A stretch of 64,000 nt of DNA, taken from NCBI RefSeq assembly GCF_048548695.1, contig NZ_JBLYIF010000013.1. One strand, given 5' to 3'. The notes beneath the pieces are model-generated. The model saw only the letters and a list, made by a program, of their open reading frames with translations, was not told the DNA's origin and ran no database searches. The DNA is from Neptuniibacter sp048548695. GTDB lineage: Bacteria; Pseudomonadota; Gammaproteobacteria; Pseudomonadales; Balneatricaceae. This document shows, in pieces, positions 53,708 through 62,701 of the stretch. The position numbers and the translations under genes were made by a program. How positions within the stretch are numbered: the first letter of the stretch is position 1; every line of letters begins with the position of its first letter.

Positions 53708-54586
53708 ATGGCAAAGAAACGCGGTTTAGGCAGAGGGCTGGATGCGCTACTTTCCAGTGTTACCGATGTGGAACAGGCAGTGTCTGCTGGGGTAACCGAC
53801 AGTCTTGATGGTTTTACTCACCTGTCTGTTAATTTGATTCAGCGTGGCCGGTATCAGCCAAGACGCGATATGGATCCACAGGCGCTTGAGGAACTGGCCA
53901 GTTCGATTCGCTCCCAGGGTGTTATGCAGCCAATCATTGTCCGTCCGATTGATGCGGATCGTTATGAAATCATTGCGGGTGAACGTCGCTGGCGTGCCTG
54001 CCAGATGGCAGAACTGACAGATATACCTGCGATTATCCGCGATGTGCCGGATGAAGCTGCTATTGCTATGGCGTTGATCGAAAATATTCAACGCGAAAAC
54101 CTGAATCCGATTGAGGAAGCTATTTCGTTGCAGCGTTTGCAGGATGAGTTTGAACTCACCCAACAGGAAGTGGCGGATGCGGTGGGTAAGTCACGCTCTA
54201 CAGTGACTAATCTGTTGCGGTTGATGAATCTGTCAGATGGCGCTAAAAAACTGCTCGAATGTGGTGATCTGGAGATGGGGCATGCTAGAGCGCTCTTGGC
54301 ACTGGCCGAGCCACAGCAATATGAAGCGGCGCAAGATGTTGTAGCCAAAGGGTTATCGGTGCGTCAGACCGAAGCGTTGGTGAAAGCCTTACAACAGGGT
54401 GACCATCTGGCGGCGAAACGGATTAAACCTGAGCCCTCGCCACAACTGAGTCAACTGGCTTCAGAACTGTCGCAACGCTTCGCGGCCAAGGTGGCAATTT
54501 CAGAAAATGCCAAGGGCAAAGGCAAGATCACCATCAATTATGATTCTGCTGATGTGCTGGAAAGCATATTGCAGCAGCTAGGGTAG
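53708..54586 (+). CDS. parB: Chromosome-partitioning protein ParB
   Basis: A 292-residue CTP-dependent DNA clamp. N-terminal KKRGLGRGLDALL binds ParA, GERRWRACQMAELTDIPAI and ENIQRENLNPIEEA form the CTP-binding motifs, and residues 150-190 the HTH (LTQQEVADAVGKSRSTVTNLLRLMNL). It binds the two parS sites at 25.8 kb. Three bases after parA. Confidence 0.96.
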   Translation: MAKKRGLGRGLDALLSSVTDVEQAVSAGVTDSLDGFTHLSVNLIQRGRYQPRRDMDPQALEELASSIRSQGVMQPIIVRPIDADRYEIIAGERRWRACQMAELTDIPAIIRDVPDEAAIAMALIENIQRENLNPIEEAISLQRLQDEFELTQQEVADAVGKSRSTVTNLLRLMNLSDGAKKLLECGDLEMGHARALLALAEPQQYEAAQDVVAKGLSVRQTEALVKALQQGDHLAAKRIKPEPSPQLSQLASELSQRFAAKVAISENAKGKGKITINYDSADVLESILQQLG

Positions 54587-54667
54587 GCTCTACATCTGCG
54601 GGTTTACTACTTTCGCACTCAACTGATCACATAGGTACGACATTAGTGCAAATGGTGAAACTGGCTG

Positions 54668-54696
54668 TTGTTTCGAGGTTCTATAACCCCTATAAT
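54668..54696 (+). promoter_or_regulatory. Promoter of the ATP synthase operon
   Basis: TTGTTT (54,668-54,673), a 17-base spacer and a perfect TATAAT (54,691-54,696), 76 bases before atpI. No other promoter in the 185-base gap is as good. Confidence 0.7.
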
Positions 54697-54771
54697 CGGC
54701 ACGCATTTTGGGGTGTCTACGCGCTTCGAAATAAAGTTACAGACAGATAAAACGCAAGTTAAGGCGGCCAA

Positions 54772-55197
54772 TTGAACAGCAATGACCGGGCAAACCGAAC
54801 TCAAGGGGTGCACAGTCGAAAGGTTCGTCGCCAGGCAGCTCAGGTTTTTCTGTACCAGGCAGTTTTAGGCTTGATTGTAACCGGCATCGCGTTATTGGCA
54901 TCCGGAACAATCGCTGCGATATCGGCACTGAGTGCTGTAATAGTCTATCTTGTGCCTAATCTTTATTTCGCCAGCCGCGCCCTGCGTTTCAGTAAAGGCC
55001 AGACCGCACGACGTGCCCTTGCTGAAATGTACGTGAGCCAAATATGGAAAATGGGTTTAAGTATCCTCGGCTTTGCAACGGTATTTGTCCTGCTGAAATC
55101 CGTTGACCCCTTTTCCCTATTTGGCACATTCATACTGTTGCAGATCAGTGGCTGGCTGATGCAACTTAAGCTGAATAAAAGATTCCTGAAACTTTGA
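54772..55197 (+). CDS. atpI: ATP synthase protein I (AtpI)
   Basis: A 141-residue membrane protein with four helices (about 27-45, 47-65, 87-107 and 110-130). AtpI aids assembly of the c-ring. The TTG start at 54,772 is supported by AAGGCGG five bases upstream; no ATG fits the frame near this site. First gene of the atp operon. Confidence 0.88.
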   Translation: MNSNDRANRTQGVHSRKVRRQAAQVFLYQAVLGLIVTGIALLASGTIAAISALSAVIVYLVPNLYFASRALRFSKGQTARRALAEMYVSQIWKMGLSILGFATVFVLLKSVDPFSLFGTFILLQISGWLMQLKLNKRFLKL

Positions 55198-55213
55198 CTG
55201 AGAGAAACTGAGA

Positions 55214-56035
55214 ATGGCTAGCGGAACTGTCACATCCTCAGAGTATATATCCCATCACCTGACAAACCTTACGTTTGGCAATCATCCTGAAAACGGCTGG
55301 AGCTTGGCTCACAGTGCGCAGGAAGCTGCTGAAATGGGTTTCTGGGCAATCAACGTTGACACCATGGGCTGGTCCATCGCTCTGGGTGTTTTATTTACGT
55401 GGTTGTTCCGTAAAGTTGCGAAAAACGTGACCGCAGGTGTACCGGGAAGTACTCAGAACTTTATCGAAACTATCATCGAATTCGTTGATGACAACGTAAA
55501 AGGAATCTTCCACCACAAGAACGACCTGATCGCACCATTGTCGTTGACCATTTTCGTCTGGATTTTCCTGATGAATACAATGGACCTGGTGCCGGTTGAC
55601 TGGATCCCGTTTATCGCGGGTGAAATGGGCGTTCACTTTATGAAGGTGGTACCCACTACCGATGTCAACGCAACCGCTGGTATGGCATTGAGCGTGTTTG
55701 CTTTGATTATCTTCTACAGCATCAAACAGAAAGGCCTGGGTGGCTTCTTGGCTGAGCTTTCTTTCCAGCCACTGGGCAAGGTGATGCTGCCGTTCAACTT
55801 ATTCCTAGAACTTGTCGGACTGATTGCCAAGCCGGTATCTCTGGCACTGCGACTGTTCGGTAACATGTATGCTGGTGAAATGATCTTTATCCTGATCGCT
55901 TTGCTGCCGTTCTGGGTGCAGTGGGTACTATCCGTGCCCTGGGCAATCTTCCACATTCTGGTTATCACGCTGCAGGCGTTCATCTTCATGGTGCTGACAA
56001 TTGTCTATCTGGCCATGTCGTATGATCATCACTAA
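55214..56035 (+). CDS. atpB: ATP synthase F0 subunit a
   Basis: A 273-residue integral membrane protein; LRLFGNMYAGEMIF carries the essential arginine of the proton half-channel, and FLMNTMDLVPVDWIPFIAG and LQAFIFMVLTIVYLAMS are typical. Confidence 0.96.
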   Translation: MASGTVTSSEYISHHLTNLTFGNHPENGWSLAHSAQEAAEMGFWAINVDTMGWSIALGVLFTWLFRKVAKNVTAGVPGSTQNFIETIIEFVDDNVKGIFHHKNDLIAPLSLTIFVWIFLMNTMDLVPVDWIPFIAGEMGVHFMKVVPTTDVNATAGMALSVFALIIFYSIKQKGLGGFLAELSFQPLGKVMLPFNLFLELVGLIAKPVSLALRLFGNMYAGEMIFILIALLPFWVQWVLSVPWAIFHILVITLQAFIFMVLTIVYLAMSYDHH

Positions 56036-56114
56036 GTGATTGCTGAATAGAAGAAATAACCGATTTTTTCAACTTTCAATTTAAACATTTAAAACTTAAT
56101 TGGAGATAAATCTG

Positions 56115-56345
56115 ATGGAAATGGCATTGCTGTACATCGCTGGTGCGCTGATGATGGGTCTGGGCGCTGTAGGTGCTGCGGTAGGTATCGGTATCCTGGG
56201 CGGTAAATTCCTGGAAGGTGCTGCTCGTCAGCCTGAACTGATCCCTCTGTTGCGTACCCAGTTCTTCATCGTAATGGGTCTGGTTGATGCGGTACCAATG
56301 ATTGGTGTCGGTCTGGGTCTTTACGTACTGTTCGCTGTTGCGTAA
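56115..56345 (+). CDS. atpE: ATP synthase F0 subunit c
   Basis: A 76-residue hairpin protein: helix 1 with glycine-rich GAVGAAVGIGILGGKFLEGAARQPEL and helix 2 with the ion-binding Asp in MGLVDAVPMI. The surrounding residues indicate a proton-type rather than sodium-type ring. Start ATG 56,115 follows TTGGAGAT. Confidence 0.96.
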   Translation: MEMALLYIAGALMMGLGAVGAAVGIGILGGKFLEGAARQPELIPLLRTQFFIVMGLVDAVPMIGVGLGLYVLFAVA

Positions 56346-56410
56346 GTAACTGCAAGTCGCAAGCAAGACTGACTTGTCGATTAACTTAATCAACCGCGAG
56401 GGGTAATGGC

Positions 56411-56881
56411 GTGAATATCAATCTAACCATCATTGGTCAGGCCATCGCATTCGCTATCTTTGTTGTTTTCTGCATGAAGTTTGTGTGGCCACCAATTACG
56501 GCGGCACTGGCAGAACGCAAAAAGAAAATTGCCGAAGGTCTGGACGCTGCTGAGCGTGCCGAACGCGATCTCCAGTTGGCTCAAGAAAAAGCCACTGAAA
56601 ATATGCGCAAGGGCAAAGAAGAAGCAGCCGCCATCATTGAACAGGCCAACAAGCGGGCTAATCAGATCGTAGAAGAAGCCAAAGAGAAGGCTCTGGAAGA
56701 AGCTAACCGTGTTAAAGCGGCTAAAGAAGCTGAACTGGAGCAGGAAGTTAACCAAGCACGCGAAGTACTGCGCGCACAGGTTGCTACTTTGGTTGTCGCT
56801 GGCGCCGAGAAAGTTCTTGGAGCCTCTATCGATTCTAATGCCCACGCACAGCTTGTTGAAAAACTGGCCGCTGAGCTTTAA
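56411..56881 (+). CDS. atpF: ATP synthase F0 subunit b
   Basis: A 156-residue protein with one N-terminal helix (NLTIIGQAIAFAIFVVFCMKF) and a long charged coiled coil that forms the peripheral stalk. Confidence 0.95.
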   Translation: MNINLTIIGQAIAFAIFVVFCMKFVWPPITAALAERKKKIAEGLDAAERAERDLQLAQEKATENMRKGKEEAAAIIEQANKRANQIVEEAKEKALEEANRVKAAKEAELEQEVNQAREVLRAQVATLVVAGAEKVLGASIDSNAHAQLVEKLAAEL

Positions 56882-56895
56882 AGCGAGGTTTAACG

Positions 56896-57429
56896 ATGGC
56901 TGAAGTCAACACTGTCGCTCGGCCTTACACCAAAGCGGCGTTTGAATACGCACTGGGTAAGGGTAACCTCGATCAGTGGTCCACTATGCTCAATCTAGCT
57001 GCAGCTGCAGCAGGTGATGAGAAGGTGGCACGTGTGCTGAGCAATCCTGCAACAACCGTTGCGCAGAAAGCTGACCTTATCGTCAGTATCTGTGAAGAAG
57101 CGGATGAGGCAGGTAAAAACTTTTTGAAACTGCTGGCGGCAAACAAACGTTTGGCGTTGTTGCCTGAGATCGCAATTCAGTTCAACAAACTGAAAACGAA
57201 TCAGGAAAAATCATTGGATGTGGAATTGACCACCGCCTTTGATTTGTTAGATGAGCAGCAGGAAAAACTGGCTCAGGCACTAAAAACCAAGCTGGGTCGA
57301 GACGTTTCTCTGACTGCACAGGTGGATAAGTCCATTCTGGGTGGTGTAGTGATCCGTACTGAAGATCTGGTGATCGACGGCTCTATTCGCGCGCGACTCG
57401 CGAAGTTGGCCGAAGCGATGAATTCCTGA
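56896..57429 (+). CDS. atpH: ATP synthase F1 subunit delta
   Basis: A 177-residue subunit linking the peripheral stalk to F1: N-terminal ARPYTKAAFEYALGKGNLDQW and C-terminal ILGGVVIRTEDLVIDGSIRA typical of AtpH. Confidence 0.95.
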   Translation: MAEVNTVARPYTKAAFEYALGKGNLDQWSTMLNLAAAAAGDEKVARVLSNPATTVAQKADLIVSICEEADEAGKNFLKLLAANKRLALLPEIAIQFNKLKTNQEKSLDVELTTAFDLLDEQQEKLAQALKTKLGRDVSLTAQVDKSILGGVVIRTEDLVIDGSIRARLAKLAEAMNS

Positions 57430-57442
57430 GGGGAATAAAAGC

Positions 57443-58987
57443 ATGCAGCAACTGAATCCTTCTGAGATCAGTGAGATTCTCAAGAAGCGCATCGAAAATC
57501 TTGATGTGACTTCAGAAGCCCGAAATGAGGGCACGGTAGTGAGCGTGTCTGATGGTATTATTACCATCCACGGCCTCGCTGATGTAATGTACGGGGAAAT
57601 GATTGAATTCCCTGGCGGTATCTACGGTATGGCGCTGAACCTTGAGCGTGATTCTGTCGGTGCTGTTGTATTGGGTGACTACCAGAGTTTGGTTGAGGGC
57701 ACGACTGCCCGTTGTACCGGCCGTATTCTGGAAGTGCCAATTGGTCCGGAACTGTTGGGTCGTGTAGTAGACGCCCTGGGTAACCCGATCGATGGCAAAG
57801 GCCCTATTGAATCAAGCCTAACTGACGCTGTTGAAAAGGTTGCACCTGGTGTAATCGAGCGTCAGGGTGTAGATCAGCCAGTGCAGACTGGCCTGAAAGC
57901 GATCGACTCCATGGTGCCAATCGGCCGTGGTCAGCGTGAGCTGATTATCGGTGACCGTCAGATTGGTAAATCTGCGATCGCAATCGACGCTATCATCAAC
58001 CAGAAAAATACCGGCGTAAAATGTATCTACGTAGCAGTAGGCCAGAAACAGTCTACTATCGCTAACGTTGTACGTAAGCTGGAAGAGCACGGCGCGATGG
58101 ATCACACCATTGTCGTTGCTGCCGGTGCAGCCGATCCTGCAGCAATGCAGTTCCTGGCACCATACGCTGGTTGTACTATGGGTGAATACTTCCGCGACCG
58201 CGGTGAAGACGCGCTGATCGTTTATGATGATCTGACTAAACAGGCATGGGCATATCGTCAGATCTCCCTGCTGCTACGTCGTCCACCAGGCCGTGAAGCA
58301 TACCCAGGTGACGTATTCTACTTGCACTCCCGTCTGCTTGAGCGTGCGGCGCGTGTTAACGCTGAGTATGTTGAGAAATTCACCAACGGTGAAGTTAAAG
58401 GCCAGACTGGCTCCCTGACTTCCCTGCCTGTAATCGAAACACAGGGTGGTGACGTTTCCGCATTCGTACCAACAAACGTAATCTCCATCACTGACGGTCA
58501 GATCTTCTTGGAATCTGATTTGTTCAACTCTGGTGTCCGCCCTGCGATTAACGCTGGTCTGTCGGTATCCCGTGTAGGTGGTGCAGCTCAGACTAAAATC
58601 ATCAAGAAACTGGGTGGCGGTGTGCGTCTGGCACTGGCTCAGTATCGTGAGCTGGCAGCATTTGCTCAGTTTGCTTCCGACCTTGATGACGCGACTCGTG
58701 CCCAGTTGGAGCATGGTCAGGCCGTAACCGAGCTGATGAAGCAGAAACAGTACTCGCCAATGTCTATTGCAGACATGGGTCTGAGCCTGTTCGCTGCGAA
58801 CGAAGGTTACCTGAACGGCGTAGAACTGAACAAAATCCTGGACTTTGAAGCAGCACTGATCTCTTACTTCAACAGCGAACATGCTGATCTGATGAAAGAT
58901 ATCAATGCATCCGGTAGCTACTCTGATGAGATTGCTGCCCAGTTCAAAGCCGGCATTGAAAAGTTCAAGTCTACCCAAACTTGGTAA
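57443..58987 (+). CDS. atpA: ATP synthase F1 subunit alpha
   Basis: A 514-residue subunit with nucleotide-binding GDRQIGKSAIAIDAI (a variant of the more common GDRQTGKTA), AYRQISLLLRRPPGREA and the arginine-finger region SVSRVGGAAQTK. Regulatory, non-catalytic nucleotide site. Confidence 0.97.
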   Translation: MQQLNPSEISEILKKRIENLDVTSEARNEGTVVSVSDGIITIHGLADVMYGEMIEFPGGIYGMALNLERDSVGAVVLGDYQSLVEGTTARCTGRILEVPIGPELLGRVVDALGNPIDGKGPIESSLTDAVEKVAPGVIERQGVDQPVQTGLKAIDSMVPIGRGQRELIIGDRQIGKSAIAIDAIINQKNTGVKCIYVAVGQKQSTIANVVRKLEEHGAMDHTIVVAAGAADPAAMQFLAPYAGCTMGEYFRDRGEDALIVYDDLTKQAWAYRQISLLLRRPPGREAYPGDVFYLHSRLLERAARVNAEYVEKFTNGEVKGQTGSLTSLPVIETQGGDVSAFVPTNVISITDGQIFLESDLFNSGVRPAINAGLSVSRVGGAAQTKIIKKLGGGVRLALAQYRELAAFAQFASDLDDATRAQLEHGQAVTELMKQKQYSPMSIADMGLSLFAANEGYLNGVELNKILDFEAALISYFNSEHADLMKDINASGSYSDEIAAQFKAGIEKFKSTQTW

Positions 58988-59006
58988 TAACTCGGTTTGA
59001 GTGAGT

Positions 59007-59031
59007 GATCTGCATGCAACCCATGCAGATC
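59007..59031 (+). other. Perfect hairpin between atpA and atpG
   Basis: GATCTGCATG-CAACC-CATGCAGATC, a 10-base perfect stem in the 71-base atpA-atpG gap, without a following T run. It may be an mRNA processing or stability element that tunes subunit ratios. Confidence 0.6.
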
Positions 59032-59058
59032 TAACACTAAGTCAAGATAGGCGGAACT

Positions 59059-59922
59059 ATGGCAGTCGGAAAAGAGATTAAGACAAAAATTGCGAGTGTG
59101 CAGAGCACCCGGAAGATCACTAGCGCCATGGAAATGGTTGCGGCTTCCAAGATGCGTAAAGCACAGGATCGCATGGAGTCATCTCGCCCGTACGCCCGGA
59201 GTATCCGTGGTGTAATTCAGCACCTGGCCAAGTCGAATCCTGAGTACACACATTTGTACATGCAGGAACGTGAAACTAAGCGCGTTGGTTTCATAGTTGT
59301 TTCAACTGACCGTGGCTTGTGTGGTGGCTTGAACGTGAATGCGTTCAAGGCGGCTGTGAGTAGCATGAAAGCATTCCATGACCAAGGTATCGAAATTGAT
59401 ATCTGTGCATTGGGTAGCAAGGCTGCATCATTCTTCAAGAGTTATGGTGGCAACGTCGTTGCAGTCAAGACTCACATGGGTGATGCCCCTGAAATTGCTG
59501 ACCTGATTGGTGCTGTGAAGGTCATGCTGGATGCTTACGACGAAGGCAAGCTGGATAAGCTTTACATCGTATCTAACGATTTTGTAAATACGATGACCCA
59601 GACGCCGGCTGTTGACCAAGTGCTTCCACTAAAAGCAGAAGATGACGATAAACAACTTAATCACCACTGGGATTATATCTACGAACCAGATGCCAAAGAG
59701 CTTTTGAATGGCCTGTTGGTACGTTACGTGGAGTCTCTGGTTTACCAGGGGGTGGTTGAGAATAATGCCTGTGAGCAGGCAGCCCGTATGCTGGCGATGA
59801 AGAACGCAACAGACAACGCCGGTTCAATGATTGATGAGCTACAGATGATCTACAACAAAGCTCGTCAGGCAGCGATTACTCAGGAAATTTCTGAAATCGT
59901 AAGCGGTGCTGCGGCGGTTTAA
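59059..59922 (+). CDS. atpG: ATP synthase F1 subunit gamma
   Basis: A 287-residue rotor shaft with the N-terminal helix KTKIASVQSTRKITSAMEMV and C-terminal MLAMKNATDNAGSMIDELQ both conserved. Confidence 0.96.
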   Translation: MAVGKEIKTKIASVQSTRKITSAMEMVAASKMRKAQDRMESSRPYARSIRGVIQHLAKSNPEYTHLYMQERETKRVGFIVVSTDRGLCGGLNVNAFKAAVSSMKAFHDQGIEIDICALGSKAASFFKSYGGNVVAVKTHMGDAPEIADLIGAVKVMLDAYDEGKLDKLYIVSNDFVNTMTQTPAVDQVLPLKAEDDDKQLNHHWDYIYEPDAKELLNGLLVRYVESLVYQGVVENNACEQAARMLAMKNATDNAGSMIDELQMIYNKARQAAITQEISEIVSGAAAV

Positions 59923-59958
59923 CGCAGGTCACAGGTTAAATTTAAAGAGGATCCGAAC

Positions 59959-61335
59959 ATGAGTAGCGGAACTATTGTTCAGATTATCGGTGCTGTAGTT
60001 GACGTGGAATTCCCACGTGACTCTGTGCCGAAGGTGTACGACGCGCTGACCGTGACTAAAAACGGTTTGACGCTGGAAGTTCAGCAGCAGCTGGGCGACG
60101 GTGTTGTACGCGCAATCGCCATGGGTCAGACCGAAGGTGTGAGCCGTGGCCAGGATGTTGCCAATACTGGTGCGCCAGTGTCCGTACCAGTTGGTACAGC
60201 GACTCTGGGTCGTATCATGGACGTATTGGGTAATCCAATTGACGAGTGTGGTCCTATTGGTGAAGAAGAGCGTATGCCTATTCACCGTAAGGCCCCTTCC
60301 TACGCAGATCAGGCAGCTTCTAACGAACTGCTGGAAACTGGCATCAAGGTAATCGACCTGGTTTGCCCATTCGCTAAGGGTGGTAAAGTCGGTCTGTTCG
60401 GTGGTGCGGGTGTAGGTAAAACCGTAAACATGATGGAGCTGATCCGTAACATCGCGATCGAGCACTCCGGTTTTTCCGTGTTTGCGGGTGTAGGGGAGCG
60501 TACTCGTGAAGGTAACGACTTCTACTACGAGATGAAAGAGTCCAACGTATTGGACAAAGTATCTCTGGTATACGGTCAGATGAATGAGCCACCGGGTAAC
60601 CGTCTGCGTGTAGCGCTGACTGGCCTGACAATGGCAGAAAAATTCCGTGACGAAGGCCGTGACGTACTGTTGTTCGTAGACAACATCTACCGTTACACCC
60701 TAGCGGGTACTGAGGTATCTGCACTGCTGGGTCGTATGCCTTCTGCGGTAGGTTACCAGCCAACCCTGGCGGAAGAGATGGGCGTTCTGCAGGAGCGTAT
60801 CACTTCTACCAAGACTGGCTCTATCACGTCTATCCAGGCGGTATACGTACCGGCGGATGACTTGACTGACCCATCTCCGGCAACCACATTCTCTCACCTT
60901 GATGCGACTGTAGTACTGTCTCGTCAGATTGCAGAGCTGGGTATCTACCCTGCGGTAGATCCACTGGATTCCACCTCTCGTCAGCTGGATCCATTGGTTA
61001 TCGGTACTGAGCATTATGAAATTGCCCGTCAGGTACAGGGTGTTCTGCAGCGCTACAAAGAGCTGAAAGACATCATCGCGATTCTGGGTATGGACGAACT
61101 GTCAGAAGAAGATAAGTCTCTGGTAGCCCGTGCACGTAAGATCCAGCGCTTCCTGTCCCAGCCGTTCTTCGTTGCTGAAGTATTTACCGGTTCTCCAGGT
61201 AAGTATGTATCTCTGAAAGATACTATTCGCGGCTTTAAAGGCATCCTGGAAGGCCAGTATGACGATCTGCCAGAGCAGGCGTTCTACATGGTCGGTGGTA
61301 TCGAAGAAGCGATCGAAAAAGCTAAAGGCATGTAA
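59959..61335 (+). CDS. atpD: ATP synthase F1 subunit beta
   Basis: A 458-residue catalytic subunit: P-loop GGAGVGKTVNMMELI, GERTREGNDFYYEM with the catalytic Glu, and ALLGRMPSAVGYQPTLAEEM. Conserved throughout. Confidence 0.97.
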   Translation: MSSGTIVQIIGAVVDVEFPRDSVPKVYDALTVTKNGLTLEVQQQLGDGVVRAIAMGQTEGVSRGQDVANTGAPVSVPVGTATLGRIMDVLGNPIDECGPIGEEERMPIHRKAPSYADQAASNELLETGIKVIDLVCPFAKGGKVGLFGGAGVGKTVNMMELIRNIAIEHSGFSVFAGVGERTREGNDFYYEMKESNVLDKVSLVYGQMNEPPGNRLRVALTGLTMAEKFRDEGRDVLLFVDNIYRYTLAGTEVSALLGRMPSAVGYQPTLAEEMGVLQERITSTKTGSITSIQAVYVPADDLTDPSPATTFSHLDATVVLSRQIAELGIYPAVDPLDSTSRQLDPLVIGTEHYEIARQVQGVLQRYKELKDIIAILGMDELSEEDKSLVARARKIQRFLSQPFFVAEVFTGSPGKYVSLKDTIRGFKGILEGQYDDLPEQAFYMVGGIEEAIEKAKGM

Positions 61336-61367
61336 TTGCCTTTAGCTAACCTTTACGAGGTAAAGAT

Positions 61368-61793
61368 ATGGCTATGACTGTTCATTGCGACATCGTAAGT
61401 GCTGAAGAAGAGATCTTCTCTGGCCTGATCGAGTTCGTATCCGTAACAGGTAGCCTGGGTGATCTGGGTGTTTATCCGGGTCACGCTCCGCTTCTGACGG
61501 AACTGAAACCAGGCCCTGTCGAGCTGCGCAAACAGGGTGGCGAGCAGGATGTTTTCTATGTATCCGGTGGCTTCTTTGAAGTTCAGCCTCACAAGGTCAC
61601 TATCCTTGCAGACACTGCGCTGCATGCTGCTGACCTTAATGAAGCAGCCGCTCAGGAAGCACAGAAACATGCTGAACAGCAGATGGCAGATCGTTCTTCC
61701 GAGTTTGAATACTCGAAAGCTGCCACTCAGCTGGCTGAAGCTGCAGCTCAGCTGCGTACTCTACAGCAGATTCGCAAGAAATTGGGTCGATAA
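61368..61793 (+). CDS. atpC: ATP synthase F1 subunit epsilon
   Basis: A 141-residue subunit: N-terminal beta-sandwich (GDLGVYPGHAPLLTELKPG, then FYVSGGFFEVQPHKVTILAD) and a C-terminal helical hairpin that inhibits ATP hydrolysis. Last gene of the operon. Confidence 0.95.
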   Translation: MAMTVHCDIVSAEEEIFSGLIEFVSVTGSLGDLGVYPGHAPLLTELKPGPVELRKQGGEQDVFYVSGGFFEVQPHKVTILADTALHAADLNEAAAQEAQKHAEQQMADRSSEFEYSKAATQLAEAAAQLRTLQQIRKKLGR

Positions 61794-61813
61794 GATCCCT
61801 TGTGATGTATGCC

Positions 61814-61839
61814 AAAAGCAGCCTTCGGGCTGCTTTTTT
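61814..61839 (+). terminator. Terminator of the atp operon
   Basis: AAAAGCAGCC-TTC-GGGCTGCTTTTTT, 20 bases after atpC. It also lies close to the convergent regulator gene. Confidence 0.92.
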
Positions 61840-61854
61840 CGTTTCAGGCCCCAG

Positions 61855-62604
61855 CTAAAGCAGATGCCACAGGGTATCGAAGATAATTTTTTGTGCAGCT
61901 GACACATCGACCGATTCAATCACCACGGCCGTGGGGTAGTCTTTCTCGGCCAGAGAAATAATGGCGCACTTCGGGGGATAGATCGCAATATAAGCGGCAT
62001 TGACCCGATCATCTGTCTTAATCCATTTACGCTCGGATAACTGGGCATCCTCACCCCCCTCACCAATGGCAATGACTCGCACACTGATACCACGCTGAAT
62101 GCGTTGGCTGGTGAAATTGGGAAATGGCCGGTACAGCAGGGGCCGCACCGGTTTTGATGAAAATACCGAGTAACCGGTTTCAGCGGAACTGGAAACGGTT
62201 GTCAGAATATCTCGCAGAACCTGCGCGATACCCTCATCACCCTCGAAAAACTGTACGTTGGCACTGCTGAATGCCGGCTGCAGGTGTTTAAGGTCAGGGA
62301 TAAAGGTCTGACGCAGATGCTCTAGTGCCCGCTCCATATTGGCCTGACGCTCTTCAGCAAGGTGCAGTAGGCAATCAGGCTCGCGTGGGGCGAAAAAACG
62401 TCGCTTACCTTTGGGCAGGTAGGTGACGACCCCTTTGCTTTGCAGTGCTTTGAGGGTTTCATAAGTGGTGCCCCGGTTGATTCCCGCTTTGTCAGCAATG
62501 GTGCGGATAGAACTGGCACCACATTGCAGCAGAGCACGATAAACCTCCACTTCCCGGGCGGATAGATTGAGTAATTGATAAATATCTTGGTTAGAAATTG
62601 TCAT
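61855..62604 (-). CDS. TrmB-family transcriptional regulator
   Basis: A 249-residue regulator: N-terminal winged helix of the TrmB type (LNLSAREVEVYRALLQCG, then IADKAGINRGTTYETLKAL), a coiled linker (HLAEERQANMERALEHL) and a C-terminal effector domain. It is divergent from glmU. Two palindromes TTTGTGACAAA-like in the shared promoter region are likely operators, so it probably autoregulates and may control glmU in response to a sugar or amino-sugar phosphate. The effector is inference. Confidence 0.82.
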   Translation of the reverse strand: MTISNQDIYQLLNLSAREVEVYRALLQCGASSIRTIADKAGINRGTTYETLKALQSKGVVTYLPKGKRRFFAPREPDCLLHLAEERQANMERALEHLRQTFIPDLKHLQPAFSSANVQFFEGDEGIAQVLRDILTTVSSSAETGYSVFSSKPVRPLLYRPFPNFTSQRIQRGISVRVIAIGEGGEDAQLSERKWIKTDDRVNAAYIAIYPPKCAIISLAEKDYPTAVVIESVDVSAAQKIIFDTLWHLL

Positions 62605-62608
62605 AAAG

Positions 62609-62620
62609 TTTGTGACAAAA
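62609..62620. promoter_or_regulatory. Palindromic operator candidate 1 (TrmB-type regulator)
   Basis: TTTGTGACAAAA, a palindrome around G/C, lies just upstream of the regulator's start codon. The related site TTTGTCACAA at 62,677-62,686 is its reverse complement. Confidence 0.6.
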
Positions 62621-62676
62621 AGCCTTGTAACCGACGTGGTTTACTTTAAAGTCCAAGCCTAATACAGCGATTAATT

Positions 62677-62686
62677 TTTGTCACAA
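62677..62686. promoter_or_regulatory. Palindromic operator candidate 2, overlapping the glmU ribosome binding site
   Basis: TTTGTCACAA directly abuts the AAGGAAA Shine-Dalgarno sequence of glmU and repeats site 1 in opposite orientation at 68 bases distance. Binding here would block glmU expression. Confidence 0.6.
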
Positions 62687-62701
62687 GGAAACGAACAACT
62701 A

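Noticed and set aside
58274..58978. Long antisense open frame (234 codons) inside atpA
   Set aside because: Codon-bias shadow of atpA with a compositionally odd protein.
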